From assembly GCA_002348345.1 (NCBI GenBank), contig DEAY01000211.1, positions 1 through 35,658 of the forward strand: a stretch of 35,658 nucleotides of DNA, read 5' to 3'. The first letter of the stretch is position 1. Each line of letters opens with the position of its first letter. The position numbers and the translations under genes are program-made. This document shows, in pieces, positions 15,993-24,651 of the stretch. Under the pieces are notes generated by a model. It saw nothing but the letters and a program-made list of their open reading frames with translations, was not told where the DNA came from and made no database searches. This stretch comes from Verrucomicrobia bacterium UBA2970 (GTDB lineage Bacteria > Verrucomicrobiota > Verrucomicrobiia > Limisphaerales > AAA164-E04).

Positions 15993-17732
15993 CTAGGGCG
16001 TGCAGGGAATCTGATGGGCTTCGATCCAGGCGACGACGACATCCACGACCGAATCCGGTGAGACTTTCTGCAGTTCGCCGGTTCTCGGTTTGACCTCAAC
16101 CAGGTTCTCTTTGAGCGAGCGGGCGCCGACGGCCACCCGAACGGGAAAGCCGAGGAGTTCGGAATCCTTGAACTTCACCCCTGGGCGTTCATCCCGATCA
16201 TCGAGAATGACCTCGATGCCTCGATCGCTCAGGGCCGAATAGATGGATTCGGCGGTCTGCATGGCCGGACTGCCAGGATCAATATCGAGGGCGGTGACAC
16301 AAACCGTGAAGGGGGCGATGCCGATGGGCCAGATGATGCCTTTGTCGTCGTGGTCCTGTTCGATGACGGCCTGGAGGGTGCGGGTGACCCCGATCCCGTA
16401 ACATCCCATCACGGCTGGGGCTTGCTTGCCGTTGGCATCAAGAAACAGGGCGCCGATGTTCTCGCTGTATTTGGTTCCTAGTTTGAAAACATGCCCCACT
16501 TCGATGGCCGCCTGGAGCTTGAGGGGTTCCCCTGTTACCGGGCAAGGTTCGCCCTCCTTGACTGTGCGGAGGTCGGCCCACTCGGAGACCGAAAGATCTC
16601 TCTCGACGCAAACATGCCGAAGATGAAAACCATCCTCGTTCGCTCCCGTGGTGAGTCCCGAGCCGTTCTTGAGCATGGAATCGGCGTAGATTTTCGGACC
16701 CGAAACGCCGATGGCTCCGAGACTGCCGGGGTGTGCCCCGAGGGTTTCAAAGACTTCGTTGGCGGAGGCGGCTCTAAAGGTGGTGGTCCCGATCACTGCG
16801 GCAAGTTTTGCTTCGTTCAATTGATCCGACCCGAGAAGGAGGATCAGGATGGGTTGGTCCTCAGCGATGTAAACTAGCGTCTTGATCTGTCGAGAGGGCG
16901 GGACGGAGTAGGGTGCTTGAGCGAGCGCTTCGATGGTCTTGACATCAGGGGTAGCAAACTTCTCGACGGCGGGCTGGGCCTCGGCCGAGGCGGGATCCGG
17001 AAACGGGGGCTTCAAGCCGCTGGAGGCTTTCTCGATATTGGCCGCATAGCTACCTGCCTCGTTGTAAACGATGTCACTTTCACCGACCTCTGCGGGCACC
17101 ATGAATTCATGGGAATGTTGTCCTCCCATCACTCCCGTATCGGCCTCCACGGGAAGGGCGCGCAAGCCGCATCGGCGGAAAATACTCACGTAGGCATCGT
17201 ACATCTTCTGGTAGCTCACCTGAGCGGCCTCATCCGAGACGTCAAAACTGTAGGCGTCTTTCATCACGAACTCCCTCGCCCGCATGAGCCCGAATCGGGG
17301 GCGGATCTCATCCCGAAACTTTGTTTGGATTTGGTAAAAATTCCTGGGGAGTTGACGATAGGAACTGATCTCGCCGGCGACCAATGTGGTGATCACTTCC
17401 TCATGTGTGGGCCCCAGAATCCACTCCCGTTTGGTTCGGTCGTGGGCCTTGAAGAAGACATCCTGGGCGCTTTCGTATCGACCGGATTGTTTCCAGATTT
17501 CCGGTGGCTGGAGGGCGGGCATCAGGACCTCGATGGCCCCCGCCCGGTTCATCTCCTCCCGGACAATTCGTTCGACTTTTTGAAGGACCCGCAGGCCCAT
17601 GGGGAGGAAGGTATAGAGTCCCCCGGTGAGCTTTCGAATCAAACCGGCGCGAAGAAGGAGTCGATGAGAGAGGATCTCGGCCTCTGCCGGGGTTTCCTTG
17701 AGCGTGGGGATAAAGGTCTGGGTCCAGCGCAT
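15993..17732 (-). CDS. proS: Prolyl-tRNA synthetase (bacterial type)
   Basis: 579 residues, matching bacterial ProRS. Class II motifs are present: the N-terminal catalytic part with TGGLYTFLPMGLRVL and EEMNRAGAIEVLMPAL, motif 2 in YQIQTKFRDEIRPRFGLMR, and motif 3 near GCYGIGVTRTLQAV. Between motifs 2 and 3 lies the YbaK-like editing insertion (about 220-390), which clears Ala-tRNA(Pro). The C-terminal anticodon-binding domain starts at GIIWPIGIAPF and includes DDRDERPGVKFKDSELLG. It charges tRNA(Pro) with proline in the cytoplasm. It converges on the DUF1015 gene with only 35 bases between stops and no visible hairpin terminator. Confidence 0.97.
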   Translation of the reverse strand: MRWTQTFIPTLKETPAEAEILSHRLLLRAGLIRKLTGGLYTFLPMGLRVLQKVERIVREEMNRAGAIEVLMPALQPPEIWKQSGRYESAQDVFFKAHDRTKREWILGPTHEEVITTLVAGEISSYRQLPRNFYQIQTKFRDEIRPRFGLMRAREFVMKDAYSFDVSDEAAQVSYQKMYDAYVSIFRRCGLRALPVEADTGVMGGQHSHEFMVPAEVGESDIVYNEAGSYAANIEKASSGLKPPFPDPASAEAQPAVEKFATPDVKTIEALAQAPYSVPPSRQIKTLVYIAEDQPILILLLGSDQLNEAKLAAVIGTTTFRAASANEVFETLGAHPGSLGAIGVSGPKIYADSMLKNGSGLTTGANEDGFHLRHVCVERDLSVSEWADLRTVKEGEPCPVTGEPLKLQAAIEVGHVFKLGTKYSENIGALFLDANGKQAPAVMGCYGIGVTRTLQAVIEQDHDDKGIIWPIGIAPFTVCVTALDIDPGSPAMQTAESIYSALSDRGIEVILDDRDERPGVKFKDSELLGFPVRVAVGARSLKENLVEVKPRTGELQKVSPDSVVDVVVAWIEAHQIPCTP

Positions 17733-17884
17733 GGTGATGATTAATCTGGTGCGGTCTAACGTCCGTCGGCCGGCAAACTAAGCGGCCTGGTCGGAGCCCT
17801 GTCAACGTTGAAGTGGTCGCCGCCGCGGCTTGTCTTGATCGGGAGCCAGGGGTCCGTGGAGTTTCCGGGGGCCCTCGATGACAA

Positions 17885-20545
17885 TCAATGGGTCTCGGTC
17901 TCTGAGCGATTCTCCGCCGCGCCGAGCGTCTCTTTCGACCGGAGGGCCTTGAGTTGTTTTTCAAGCGTCTCGATTCTGTCTTCGAGGGTCGATTCGTTTC
18001 TTTCGAGATCGGTGATGGCGTCTTGAAGGTGCTTCAATTGGCGGTTCGGGGGTTCAATCTTCCGGAGTTGGTCGAGAGAAGATTGAGCTGCTCTTCGATC
18101 AGGATGGTCGGCATGGCCCGATGCCAGGCGGCGCAAGATTGGAATCGCCCGGGGATCCCCAAGGGTCCCGAGGGCACGGATGGCGGTGTTCCGGATGCGA
18201 TTCCTCGGATGGCTCGTCTTGGAGACCAAGAACTCTCGAACAAGGGTTCGATCGTCGAGCTCATGGGCTGCCTTCGCCAGGGCCGTCAAGCCTTGGGACA
18301 TCACGCTCGCGGGCTTCTGGTCGGGCCGTGTCATGAGGTATTCCATCAAGGGGGCCACGTAAATGGCTTCGGCGCGGTCGCCAATCACGGAGATCGCCGC
18401 CCCGGCCACTCGTTCCTGAAACGAGGGGCGTCGGAGGCTGTTGAGAATGATCGACTTGAGGTGTTCGTCTTGATAGGGCGCCAGCGAGGTAATGGCGGTG
18501 GCTTGGACGATGGGGTTTTGGTGGTGCTCGATGATGTCCATGGCCTCTTTCCGTACCTGAGGATCGTAGAATCGGCTCACGTCGGAGAGGACCTGATGAA
18601 AGACCCGGGGGTCGGATTGTTCGGTGGCGGCAAGCAGCACCGAGAGGGCCCGTTCGGAGTGAAGCGATCCAAGCGCCTTCGAGGCCTCGATGCGCACGCC
18701 ATAAAAGGTGCTGGTGGTCAGTTGCCGGCCAAGGAGCTCAATCGATTGCTTGGAATCTTTCTTTCCGAGCGCCCGGATGGCGAGGATTTGGCCGATGATG
18801 TCCGTGGCATCGTTTGCCTGCTTCAGCAGCATGTCCTGGGGAATCTTCATCTCGGCCCTCATCAGGGTGGTGAAGTCCGGATCGAGTCGGACGATCTCTG
18901 GACGACGGGGGAGGGAGAAATAAAAATCCTCTTTGATGGCATCGACGGTTATCCCGACATCTCGAGTCCAATCCTGGCCTTTAAACCGGACGGTTAGAGG
19001 GAGGCGAAAGAGAAGGACGTGGTCGGTGGGCTTCTGCTTTTGTTGGACGGTCAGCCTGGCCATTTTGGTTTGGGAGTCCCAGTGGAAGGAGGCGCTAAGA
19101 TCGGGATGGCCTCCGTGGTAAACCCACTGATCGAAGAATTGATCGAAGGGGGTTCCCGTCAGATCCTCCAATACCTTGGCGAGGTCCGCGGTGTCGACCG
19201 ATTGGTAGCGATGGCGTTCCAAAAAGGTTTTCATCATGCGCCGAAACGCCGTGGCACCGATCTTGGAACGAATCATGTGCAAGACCCAGGCCCCTTTGGG
19301 GTAGGCTCGGTAGCCGAATTGTTGCATCGGACGGTCGTACTCACGGTGGACGATCGCGACGGGATCGTTCGGGTTGTTCAACCATCCGCCCATTTTCTTG
19401 AGCATGGCGTAACGAAACTCGTCTTGGCCTGCCTGGGATTCCCGGTAGAGGGCTTCAAAGTAGGTGGCGAATCCTTCATTGAGCCAGATCTGGCTCCAGT
19501 CCTTACAGGTCACCAGATCGCCAAACCACTGGTGGGCCAGTTCGTGGGCGACCAGGTCCTGGCTCGATCGAAGTGTCTCGGTGGTTTGATCGAAGAGGGT
19601 GCCGTCGGTCAAGATCGTGAGGGTGGTGTTCTCCATTCCGCCGGCGACGAAGTCGTTGACGGTGACTTGATTGTATTGGTCCCAAGGATAGGGGATACCG
19701 GTTTCCTCCTCCATGAACTCCATCATGTCCTCTGTGCCAGCATACGAATTGGAGGCCATGTGGATCTGGGAGGGTAAGGTGTAGAATGCCATGGGGATGT
19801 CTCGATACTGGCCGTGGATGGATTTGAAGTAGCCGGCGACGACGGCGATCAGGTAATTCACGTGGGGTTTGTCTTGAAGCCAATGGAAGCGCACGAGGCC
19901 GGAAGACTCATCCTTTTGCTCGCTCAGTTTTCTTCCGTTTGAGAGCACCGTCATTCCATCCGGGACATAACAAATGACTTCTGTGGTCAGCTTTTCGTTC
20001 GGGGCGTCAAAACAGGGAAACCAATGGCGGGATTCGATGGCTTCTCCTTGGGTGAAGAGGTGGGTTTCTCCGCTGCGGTAGCCCATCTCGGGTGTCCGGA
20101 AGTAAAGCCCTTTTTCGGGTTCCGCTGAGTGGTGAATGGTCAATGTGGTATGGGCCCCAATCTCCAGGGGGCTCTTGAAATGGACGATGAGTTGGTCTGA
20201 GCTGAGATGCCACTCTTCGATCGAGCGGGTCGCCTCGACACCTTCGATGTCGAGTCCGATGGCGTCGAGAGCGAGGACTTGGACTGGTCGAGCGATGGGC
20301 TTGAATTGCAGGGTGGTCGTGCCTTGAACCGTGCGGTCGGTGAAGGAGGGGGTAAACTCAAGCCTCAGGTGGATAAAATCAACGAGGCGTGCCGGAGCGT
20401 ATTTTCGGTGATCGGGGGAAGTGGCGGGGGCAAGGAAACGCAATTGGTGATTGCAGATGTGATCGACCTCCTCCGAATGAAGGCTGGGCTGAAGCAACTG
20501 AAAGGCGGCCAGGAAGGCGAAAGCATGGGGCGGGTAATGGTCCAT
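17885..20545 (-). CDS. M1 family zinc aminopeptidase with C-terminal HEAT-like repeats and coiled coil
   Basis: 886 residues. A beta-sandwich N-terminal domain (about 50-240) precedes the thermolysin-like catalytic domain: the GGMEN exopeptidase motif (302-306), HELAH (His334, Glu335, His338) and the third zinc ligand Glu357 (WLNEGFA), giving HEXXH-18-E. From about 590 onward there are helical repeats with regular LGSLHSE, AITSLAPYQ and IRALGTLGDPRAIPILRRL units, typical of HEAT/PBS-lyase repeats. The last 50 residues form a heptad-like coiled coil. M1 enzymes remove N-terminal residues from peptides. A weakly hydrophobic N-terminus (HAFAFLAAFQLLQ) may act as a signal sequence. The coiled-coil tail is an unusual addition. 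Confidence 0.9.
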   Translation of the reverse strand: MDHYPPHAFAFLAAFQLLQPSLHSEEVDHICNHQLRFLAPATSPDHRKYAPARLVDFIHLRLEFTPSFTDRTVQGTTTLQFKPIARPVQVLALDAIGLDIEGVEATRSIEEWHLSSDQLIVHFKSPLEIGAHTTLTIHHSAEPEKGLYFRTPEMGYRSGETHLFTQGEAIESRHWFPCFDAPNEKLTTEVICYVPDGMTVLSNGRKLSEQKDESSGLVRFHWLQDKPHVNYLIAVVAGYFKSIHGQYRDIPMAFYTLPSQIHMASNSYAGTEDMMEFMEEETGIPYPWDQYNQVTVNDFVAGGMENTTLTILTDGTLFDQTTETLRSSQDLVAHELAHQWFGDLVTCKDWSQIWLNEGFATYFEALYRESQAGQDEFRYAMLKKMGGWLNNPNDPVAIVHREYDRPMQQFGYRAYPKGAWVLHMIRSKIGATAFRRMMKTFLERHRYQSVDTADLAKVLEDLTGTPFDQFFDQWVYHGGHPDLSASFHWDSQTKMARLTVQQKQKPTDHVLLFRLPLTVRFKGQDWTRDVGITVDAIKEDFYFSLPRRPEIVRLDPDFTTLMRAEMKIPQDMLLKQANDATDIIGQILAIRALGKKDSKQSIELLGRQLTTSTFYGVRIEASKALGSLHSERALSVLLAATEQSDPRVFHQVLSDVSRFYDPQVRKEAMDIIEHHQNPIVQATAITSLAPYQDEHLKSIILNSLRRPSFQERVAGAAISVIGDRAEAIYVAPLMEYLMTRPDQKPASVMSQGLTALAKAAHELDDRTLVREFLVSKTSHPRNRIRNTAIRALGTLGDPRAIPILRRLASGHADHPDRRAAQSSLDQLRKIEPPNRQLKHLQDAITDLERNESTLEDRIETLEKQLKALRSKETLGAAENRSETETH

Positions 20546-20615
20546 GTCTGGAGAGTCAACAAGAGATCGGGAGGAATTGCGAGAACCTCCGACCGGGAAC
20601 GAGGGCCAAGCGTTG

Positions 20616-21371
20616 TTACTTGACCGTATTCACCAGAGGCGTCATCCCCTGGATCCTGACCTCGAGGCGGTCTCCCGATTGGATCGGGCCGACCCCGCTC
20701 GGGGTCCCGGTCAGGATGATATCACCCGGGAGGAGGGTCATGTTCGTCGAGATGAAACTGACCAACTGATAGCAATTGAAGATCAATTGACTCGTCAGCG
20801 AGTTCTGGCGGAGTTGACCGTTCTGAAAAAGTTGAATGGTCAGCTTGTGAGGGTCGATTTTGGTCTCCACATAAGGGCCCAGCGGAGTGAAGGTATCAAA
20901 TGATTTGGCTCGAGCCCATTGACTCTCCGACTTCTGAATGGTCCGGTCGCTAATATCCTGAGCCGCGGTGTAGCCAAAAATGTATCGGGCTGCCGCGGCC
21001 GGTGTGACATTACGCATTCGACGCCCGATCACGACGGCCAGTTCCGCCTCGAAGTCCGTCTTGTGATCGGCAAAGGGAATTTCAATCTTCCCTCCGTCAG
21101 GAATGAGGGAGGTCGGTGCTTTGAGCCAGAATAGGGGCTCTTTGGGAATGGCCGACTTCGATTCGAGAGCGTGATCGGCGTAGTTGAGACCAACGGCGAT
21201 CACCTTGGAAGGCACGACGGGGATGAGCGTCTTGATCCCCTTGGGACTAAGTGCTTTTTTCTGGAAAGAAGGCGACCCGAAGACGTCCCCTTTGAGCTTA
21301 AAGAGCTCGCCGTCGACGACTTTGGCGTAGAAAATATCATCGCCCTTCTGGAACCGACCGATCGCTGCCAT
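20616..21371 (-). CDS. Fumarylacetoacetate hydrolase (FAH) family protein
   Basis: 251 residues from an ATG at 21371. The FAH fold signature is clear: VIAVGLNYADHALE, PLFWLKAPTSLIPDG, then the metal-binding FEAELAVVIGRR (Glu), GYTAAQDISDRTIQ (Asp), WARAKSFDTFTPLGPYV and ILTGTPSGVGPI near the C-terminus. Such proteins hydrolyse or decarboxylate 2-oxo acids, for example acylpyruvates, 2-hydroxyhepta-2,4-diene-1,7-dioate or 2,4-diketo-3-deoxy-sugar acids. The last reaction belongs to fucose and rhamnose oxidation pathways, which would suit this sugar-rich window, but the gene is some 8 kb from the microcompartment and the link is speculation. Confidence 0.88.
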   Translation of the reverse strand: MAAIGRFQKGDDIFYAKVVDGELFKLKGDVFGSPSFQKKALSPKGIKTLIPVVPSKVIAVGLNYADHALESKSAIPKEPLFWLKAPTSLIPDGGKIEIPFADHKTDFEAELAVVIGRRMRNVTPAAAARYIFGYTAAQDISDRTIQKSESQWARAKSFDTFTPLGPYVETKIDPHKLTIQLFQNGQLRQNSLTSQLIFNCYQLVSFISTNMTLLPGDIILTGTPSGVGPIQSGDRLEVRIQGMTPLVNTVK

Positions 21372-21603
21372 ATTGGTGGCTTAATCGTACACTCCAAAAG
21401 GTTTTTCGGCAAGTGTAAATCGGGTTTGCGTCAAAATGTCTCGATTTTTGTGGAGCTTTTCTTCAGTTTTGGCGTCAATTCATGAGTCTAGGGGAGACGG
21501 CGGGGCAGCGATAGGATGTCTCCGCCCTCATAAAATCTGGTGGGCTGGATGGGGGGGGCAGTTCAGTCTGATCTGCTGGGGATGATTTGATGGCAACCTT
21601 TTC

Positions 21604-21615
21604 GGGGAGGAGGGG
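21604..21615 (+). promoter_or_regulatory. Shine-Dalgarno tract deciding the TTG start of the subtilase
   Basis: GGGGAGGAGGGG runs directly up to the TTG at 21616; the core GGAGG lies five bases before it. No ATG exists upstream of the hydrophobic signal segment, so this purine tract is the main support for the start. Confidence 0.55.
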
Positions 21616-23037
21616 TTGGAAAAGGTGCGGCGGGGTTGTTTTCGACTGGGGTTGAGAGAATTGAGAGTGTTTAGCGAAATTGGAATTGTCGCGGTTTGCC
21701 TCTTTCTGGTGGTGTTCGATGGCCTCCTGGCGGAGGGGAGGGTGGAGTGGGATCCGGTGACGGCAAGCTTGGAGGCTCATCTGACGAACGCGCCGCTGGC
21801 GGATGTGCTCGCGGATATTGGCAATCTGACGGGATTGGAGGTGATGATCGAGCCTGGGATGCGACAGCGGGTCTCCACTCGGTTCGAGGGGTTGCCCTTA
21901 AACCAAGGCCTCCGTCGGATTCTTGGTGATCTTCACTTTGCGCTCTTGTCGGGCGACAATGGATCCAAGCGGCTGGTCATCTATGAGCGCTCGATGAAGG
22001 CCGCTACCGAGGCTCTGATCCCACCGGGCCCGCCTGAACCCGAGGGGCGTCGAATTGAAAATGAGCTGATCGTTTCACTGGATCCCAATTCCTCGGAATC
22101 CATTGAGGAGATCGCTGAGCGGCTGGGCGCTGAAATCGTCGGCAAGATCGAGACCTCGAACGCCTACCGGCTTCGATGGAAAGACAAGGCCAGCGCCGAC
22201 GCGGCACGGCGGTCCCTCGATGCCCTGGACCAGGTCGACGTTGCCGATAATTATGCCTATGAGATTCCCTCCCGCCTCGCCGCCCTCAATTTTGGGCAGC
22301 GGACGGCGCCGAAGGTATCGCCCAATTCCGACCCTCATCAGGAACGGGTCGTTGTTGGGCTCATCGATACTTTGGTTCAACGGGACGGGCTGAGTTCATC
22401 GGACTTTCTCTTACCCGGGATTTCCGTGGCGGGGGAGGGGGTGGTGACAACGAGTGAACCGACTCATGGGACGACGATGGCGGAAACCATGTTGCGCGGT
22501 TTGGATCTGGTGGACGACGGTGGACAGGGCTCGAACGTCAGGATTCTGCCCGTCGATGTTTATGGAAACCAGGAGACGACCTCAACTTTTCAGGTGGCGG
22601 CCGGGGTCATCGCGGCGATCGAATCGGGTGCCTCGATCATTAACCTAAGCTTAGGCGGTCAGGAGGCGACTCCTTTTCTTCAGGACGTTATTCGCCACTC
22701 GCATCAGCAAGGGATTGTTTTTGTGGGGGCGGCCGGAAATGAACCGGGAACTCACGATATTTTTCCGGCTGCCTATCCCGAGGTCCTCGCCGTGACCTCG
22801 GCCAATCGGCGGGGCGATGTCGCGGGCTATGCCAATCATGGCAGCTTCGTTGATGTCATGGTGCCGGGACACTCCTATGTGAATTTTAAGGGCGAGACCT
22901 GGCTGATTAACGGAACATCCGCCTCCGCGGCCTACGTGTCTGGGATCACGGCGGGGGTGGCGGCCGCTTCTGGCCTTCCGATGCCGGAGGTCGAGGCGCA
23001 AGTCAGGGCGACCCTTCCCCGGCCCCCAGGGAATTGA
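21616..23037 (+). CDS. Secreted S8 subtilisin-like serine protease with STN-like N-terminal domain
   Basis: 473 residues from a TTG with a strong ribosome site. Residues 20-38 (SEIGIVAVCLFLVVF) are a signal or anchor segment. Residues 41-125 resemble an STN (secretin/TonB short N-terminal) domain: ASLEAHLTNAPLADVLADIG and a closing GLRRILGDLHFALL. Residues 147-218 look like a fervidolysin-type propeptide (ENELIVSLDPNSSESIEEIA). The catalytic domain has Asp251 (GLIDTLV), His284 (THGTTMAE), oxyanion Asn375 (GAAGNEP) and Ser435 (NGTSASAAYVSG), so the triad is complete. The serine motif is GTSAS instead of the usual GTSMA. The chain ends soon after, with no C-terminal accessory domain. Confidence 0.85.
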   Translation: MEKVRRGCFRLGLRELRVFSEIGIVAVCLFLVVFDGLLAEGRVEWDPVTASLEAHLTNAPLADVLADIGNLTGLEVMIEPGMRQRVSTRFEGLPLNQGLRRILGDLHFALLSGDNGSKRLVIYERSMKAATEALIPPGPPEPEGRRIENELIVSLDPNSSESIEEIAERLGAEIVGKIETSNAYRLRWKDKASADAARRSLDALDQVDVADNYAYEIPSRLAALNFGQRTAPKVSPNSDPHQERVVVGLIDTLVQRDGLSSSDFLLPGISVAGEGVVTTSEPTHGTTMAETMLRGLDLVDDGGQGSNVRILPVDVYGNQETTSTFQVAAGVIAAIESGASIINLSLGGQEATPFLQDVIRHSHQQGIVFVGAAGNEPGTHDIFPAAYPEVLAVTSANRRGDVAGYANHGSFVDVMVPGHSYVNFKGETWLINGTSASAAYVSGITAGVAAASGLPMPEVEAQVRATLPRPPGN

Positions 23038-23077
23038 GCATCGCTGGGAGATGAGACAGGGGAGGGCAGCGGGCCGC

Positions 23078-23425
23078 CTACGGTTCGCGAGTGAGCTTGA
23101 CCGCGACGTGCTGGGTGTTGGGGATGATGAACTTCTTGATTTCGACGGTCACTCTCAGCGGTTTGAATTCTGACAGAATCCATTGTGCGATGTCATTGGC
23201 GAGGCGTTCGATGAGTTGCCAGGAACGCCCCTTCCCGAACTCGGTCAAGCCAATGGCAATCGCACTGTAATCGATGGTTTCATTCAGATCGTCGGTGGCT
23301 TGAGCTCGCTCGAAGGGGGTTTCGAGCGTGAGTGAAATCAACAGGCGTTGGGCTTTTGCTCGTTCGGTCTTCGGGACTCCGACATGGTAAAAAACCTCAA
23401 GACCTTCAATGGTGATCTGATCCAT
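23078..23425 (-). CDS. folB: Dihydroneopterin aldolase
   Basis: 115 residues, normal for FolB. MDQITIEGLEVFYHVGVPKTER is the family start (the Glu and following Tyr are in the active-site region), DLNETIDYSAIAIGL is the second conserved block, and WQLIERLANDIAQWIL with VTVEIKKFIIP completes it; the Lys in EIKKF is the expected catalytic residue. It converts 7,8-dihydroneopterin to 6-hydroxymethyl-dihydropterin and glycolaldehyde in folate synthesis. Its ATG shares one base with the TAA of the upstream HAD-Nudix gene (TAATG), a tight translational coupling that suggests the two act in one pathway. Confidence 0.92.
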   Translation of the reverse strand: MDQITIEGLEVFYHVGVPKTERAKAQRLLISLTLETPFERAQATDDLNETIDYSAIAIGLTEFGKGRSWQLIERLANDIAQWILSEFKPLRVTVEIKKFIIPNTQHVAVKLTREP

Positions 23426-24528
23426 TAGATTCCGGGTTGCGGCGTTAACGTTGGGGTCGCTTGCTCGAGAACCGTTTGGAGCAGTCGGCGAGTGGGTTCA
23501 TTAAGGTCAAGCGACAGGGCTTCTTTGGGGGAGACCCATTTAAACTGTTGGGCCTCATGATTAAGCCGGGTGTCGAATGGGGGGCGGGCGCGGCACGTGT
23601 AATTGAGGAGAATAAAATGCTCTCGACGAAAGAATTCGGGCGAAAAGACGGCGTCTTGAACCATGATGAATTCAATGTCGTCGACCTCAAGATGAGTCTC
23701 CTCGAGAATCTCGCGTCTCAGGGCGCAAAGAGAGCTTTCCCCCCATTGGATTTTTCCACCCGGAATTCCCCATTTGTTCGACCATTTATGGGTCTGAATC
23801 ATGAGCACCCGATCCTCTGAATCGAAGATCAAGGCGCCCACCGTGGAGAGGGGAAACGTCCTCTTTGGCCGAGGGGGCGGGGAGCACTTATCGGGGAGGG
23901 AGCCTTGGCTGCTCTCGAGGATTCGTTGAAGTTCGGCCAGGTGTTCCACGATCAGATCCGGTCCGCAGGCTTGGAGTTGCTGGGACGTATTGAACCCCGT
24001 GAGGACGGCACAGGACCTGGTTCCACCGTGTTTCGCGGTTTCAATGTCATGCTGCATATCGCCGACGAACAAGGTTTCCTCTGGTGCCAACTCGTGGGTG
24101 GCGATGAGGTGGGTGATTTGGTCGCGCTTGTCATGAACGCCGACATAGGTGTGATGGAAGAGGGAGTCAAAGCCGGTGAGTTGGAGATGGGTTTCGAAAT
24201 GGCGAGGGTGAATGGATGAGAGGACGAAGGTCTTGATCTTCTGGCGTTGACAGTATTCGAGAAAGGCCTCGGAGTGAGGAAAGGGTTTCACCGATCCTTG
24301 CTCGTCCTCGAACGCTTCGAGATACCAGCCTTCCAATTGCGCCTCGGAGCAATGAGGGGTGTAGCGTTCATAGAAGGGTCGGAAGGGAAGTTGGAATTCA
24401 GCACGAAACTGCTCCAGCGTCAGGGGGGCGACATTGGCTTGCTCAAAGGTTCGATTGGTTGCCTTCCAGACGGCCTCTAGGTCGTCGATCAGAGTGCCGC
24501 ACCAGTCGAAGATGATATTCCGAATCAC
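23425..24528 (-). CDS. HAD-like hydrolase fused to a Nudix hydrolase, coupled to folB
   Basis: 367 residues from a GTG at 24528; a TTG at 24558 would add ten. The N-terminal HAD domain (about 1-210) has motif I IIFDWCGTLIDD with nucleophile Asp8, but Cys10 replaces the usual second Asp, as in phosphonatase-like HADs that also lack it. FVLSSIHPRHFE, a Lys in HDKRDQITH and FVGDMQHDIETAKHGG complete motifs II-IV. The C-terminal Nudix domain (about 228-360) has a box GKIQWGESSLCALRREILEE with His where the late Gly is usual. Nudix enzymes cleave pyrophosphate from dihydroneopterin triphosphate in folate synthesis, and the one-base overlap with folB makes that role plausible for this gene. Confidence 0.85.
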   Translation of the reverse strand: MIRNIIFDWCGTLIDDLEAVWKATNRTFEQANVAPLTLEQFRAEFQLPFRPFYERYTPHCSEAQLEGWYLEAFEDEQGSVKPFPHSEAFLEYCQRQKIKTFVLSSIHPRHFETHLQLTGFDSLFHHTYVGVHDKRDQITHLIATHELAPEETLFVGDMQHDIETAKHGGTRSCAVLTGFNTSQQLQACGPDLIVEHLAELQRILESSQGSLPDKCSPPPRPKRTFPLSTVGALIFDSEDRVLMIQTHKWSNKWGIPGGKIQWGESSLCALRREILEETHLEVDDIEFIMVQDAVFSPEFFRREHFILLNYTCRARPPFDTRLNHEAQQFKWVSPKEALSLDLNEPTRRLLQTVLEQATPTLTPQPGI

Positions 24529-24651
24529 GGCCCCGACTCTAGGGAAACTGGGCGACAATTCAATCCGTCGATCACAGAGTGATCGAGAATGCCTCGATTA
24601 TCGGTGGTCTGGATGGTTGCGATGCCGGCGAGAAGTGGTAAAGATTAGGGG

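Noticed and set aside
16917..17744. 275-codon open frame on the plus strand
   Set aside because: It is antisense to prolyl-tRNA synthetase, whose class II motifs are unmistakable.
24558..24651. Divergent promoter with operator between the HAD-Nudix and sulfatase genes
   Set aside because: The spacer is under 130 bases and shows no convincing -35/-10 pair or repeats.
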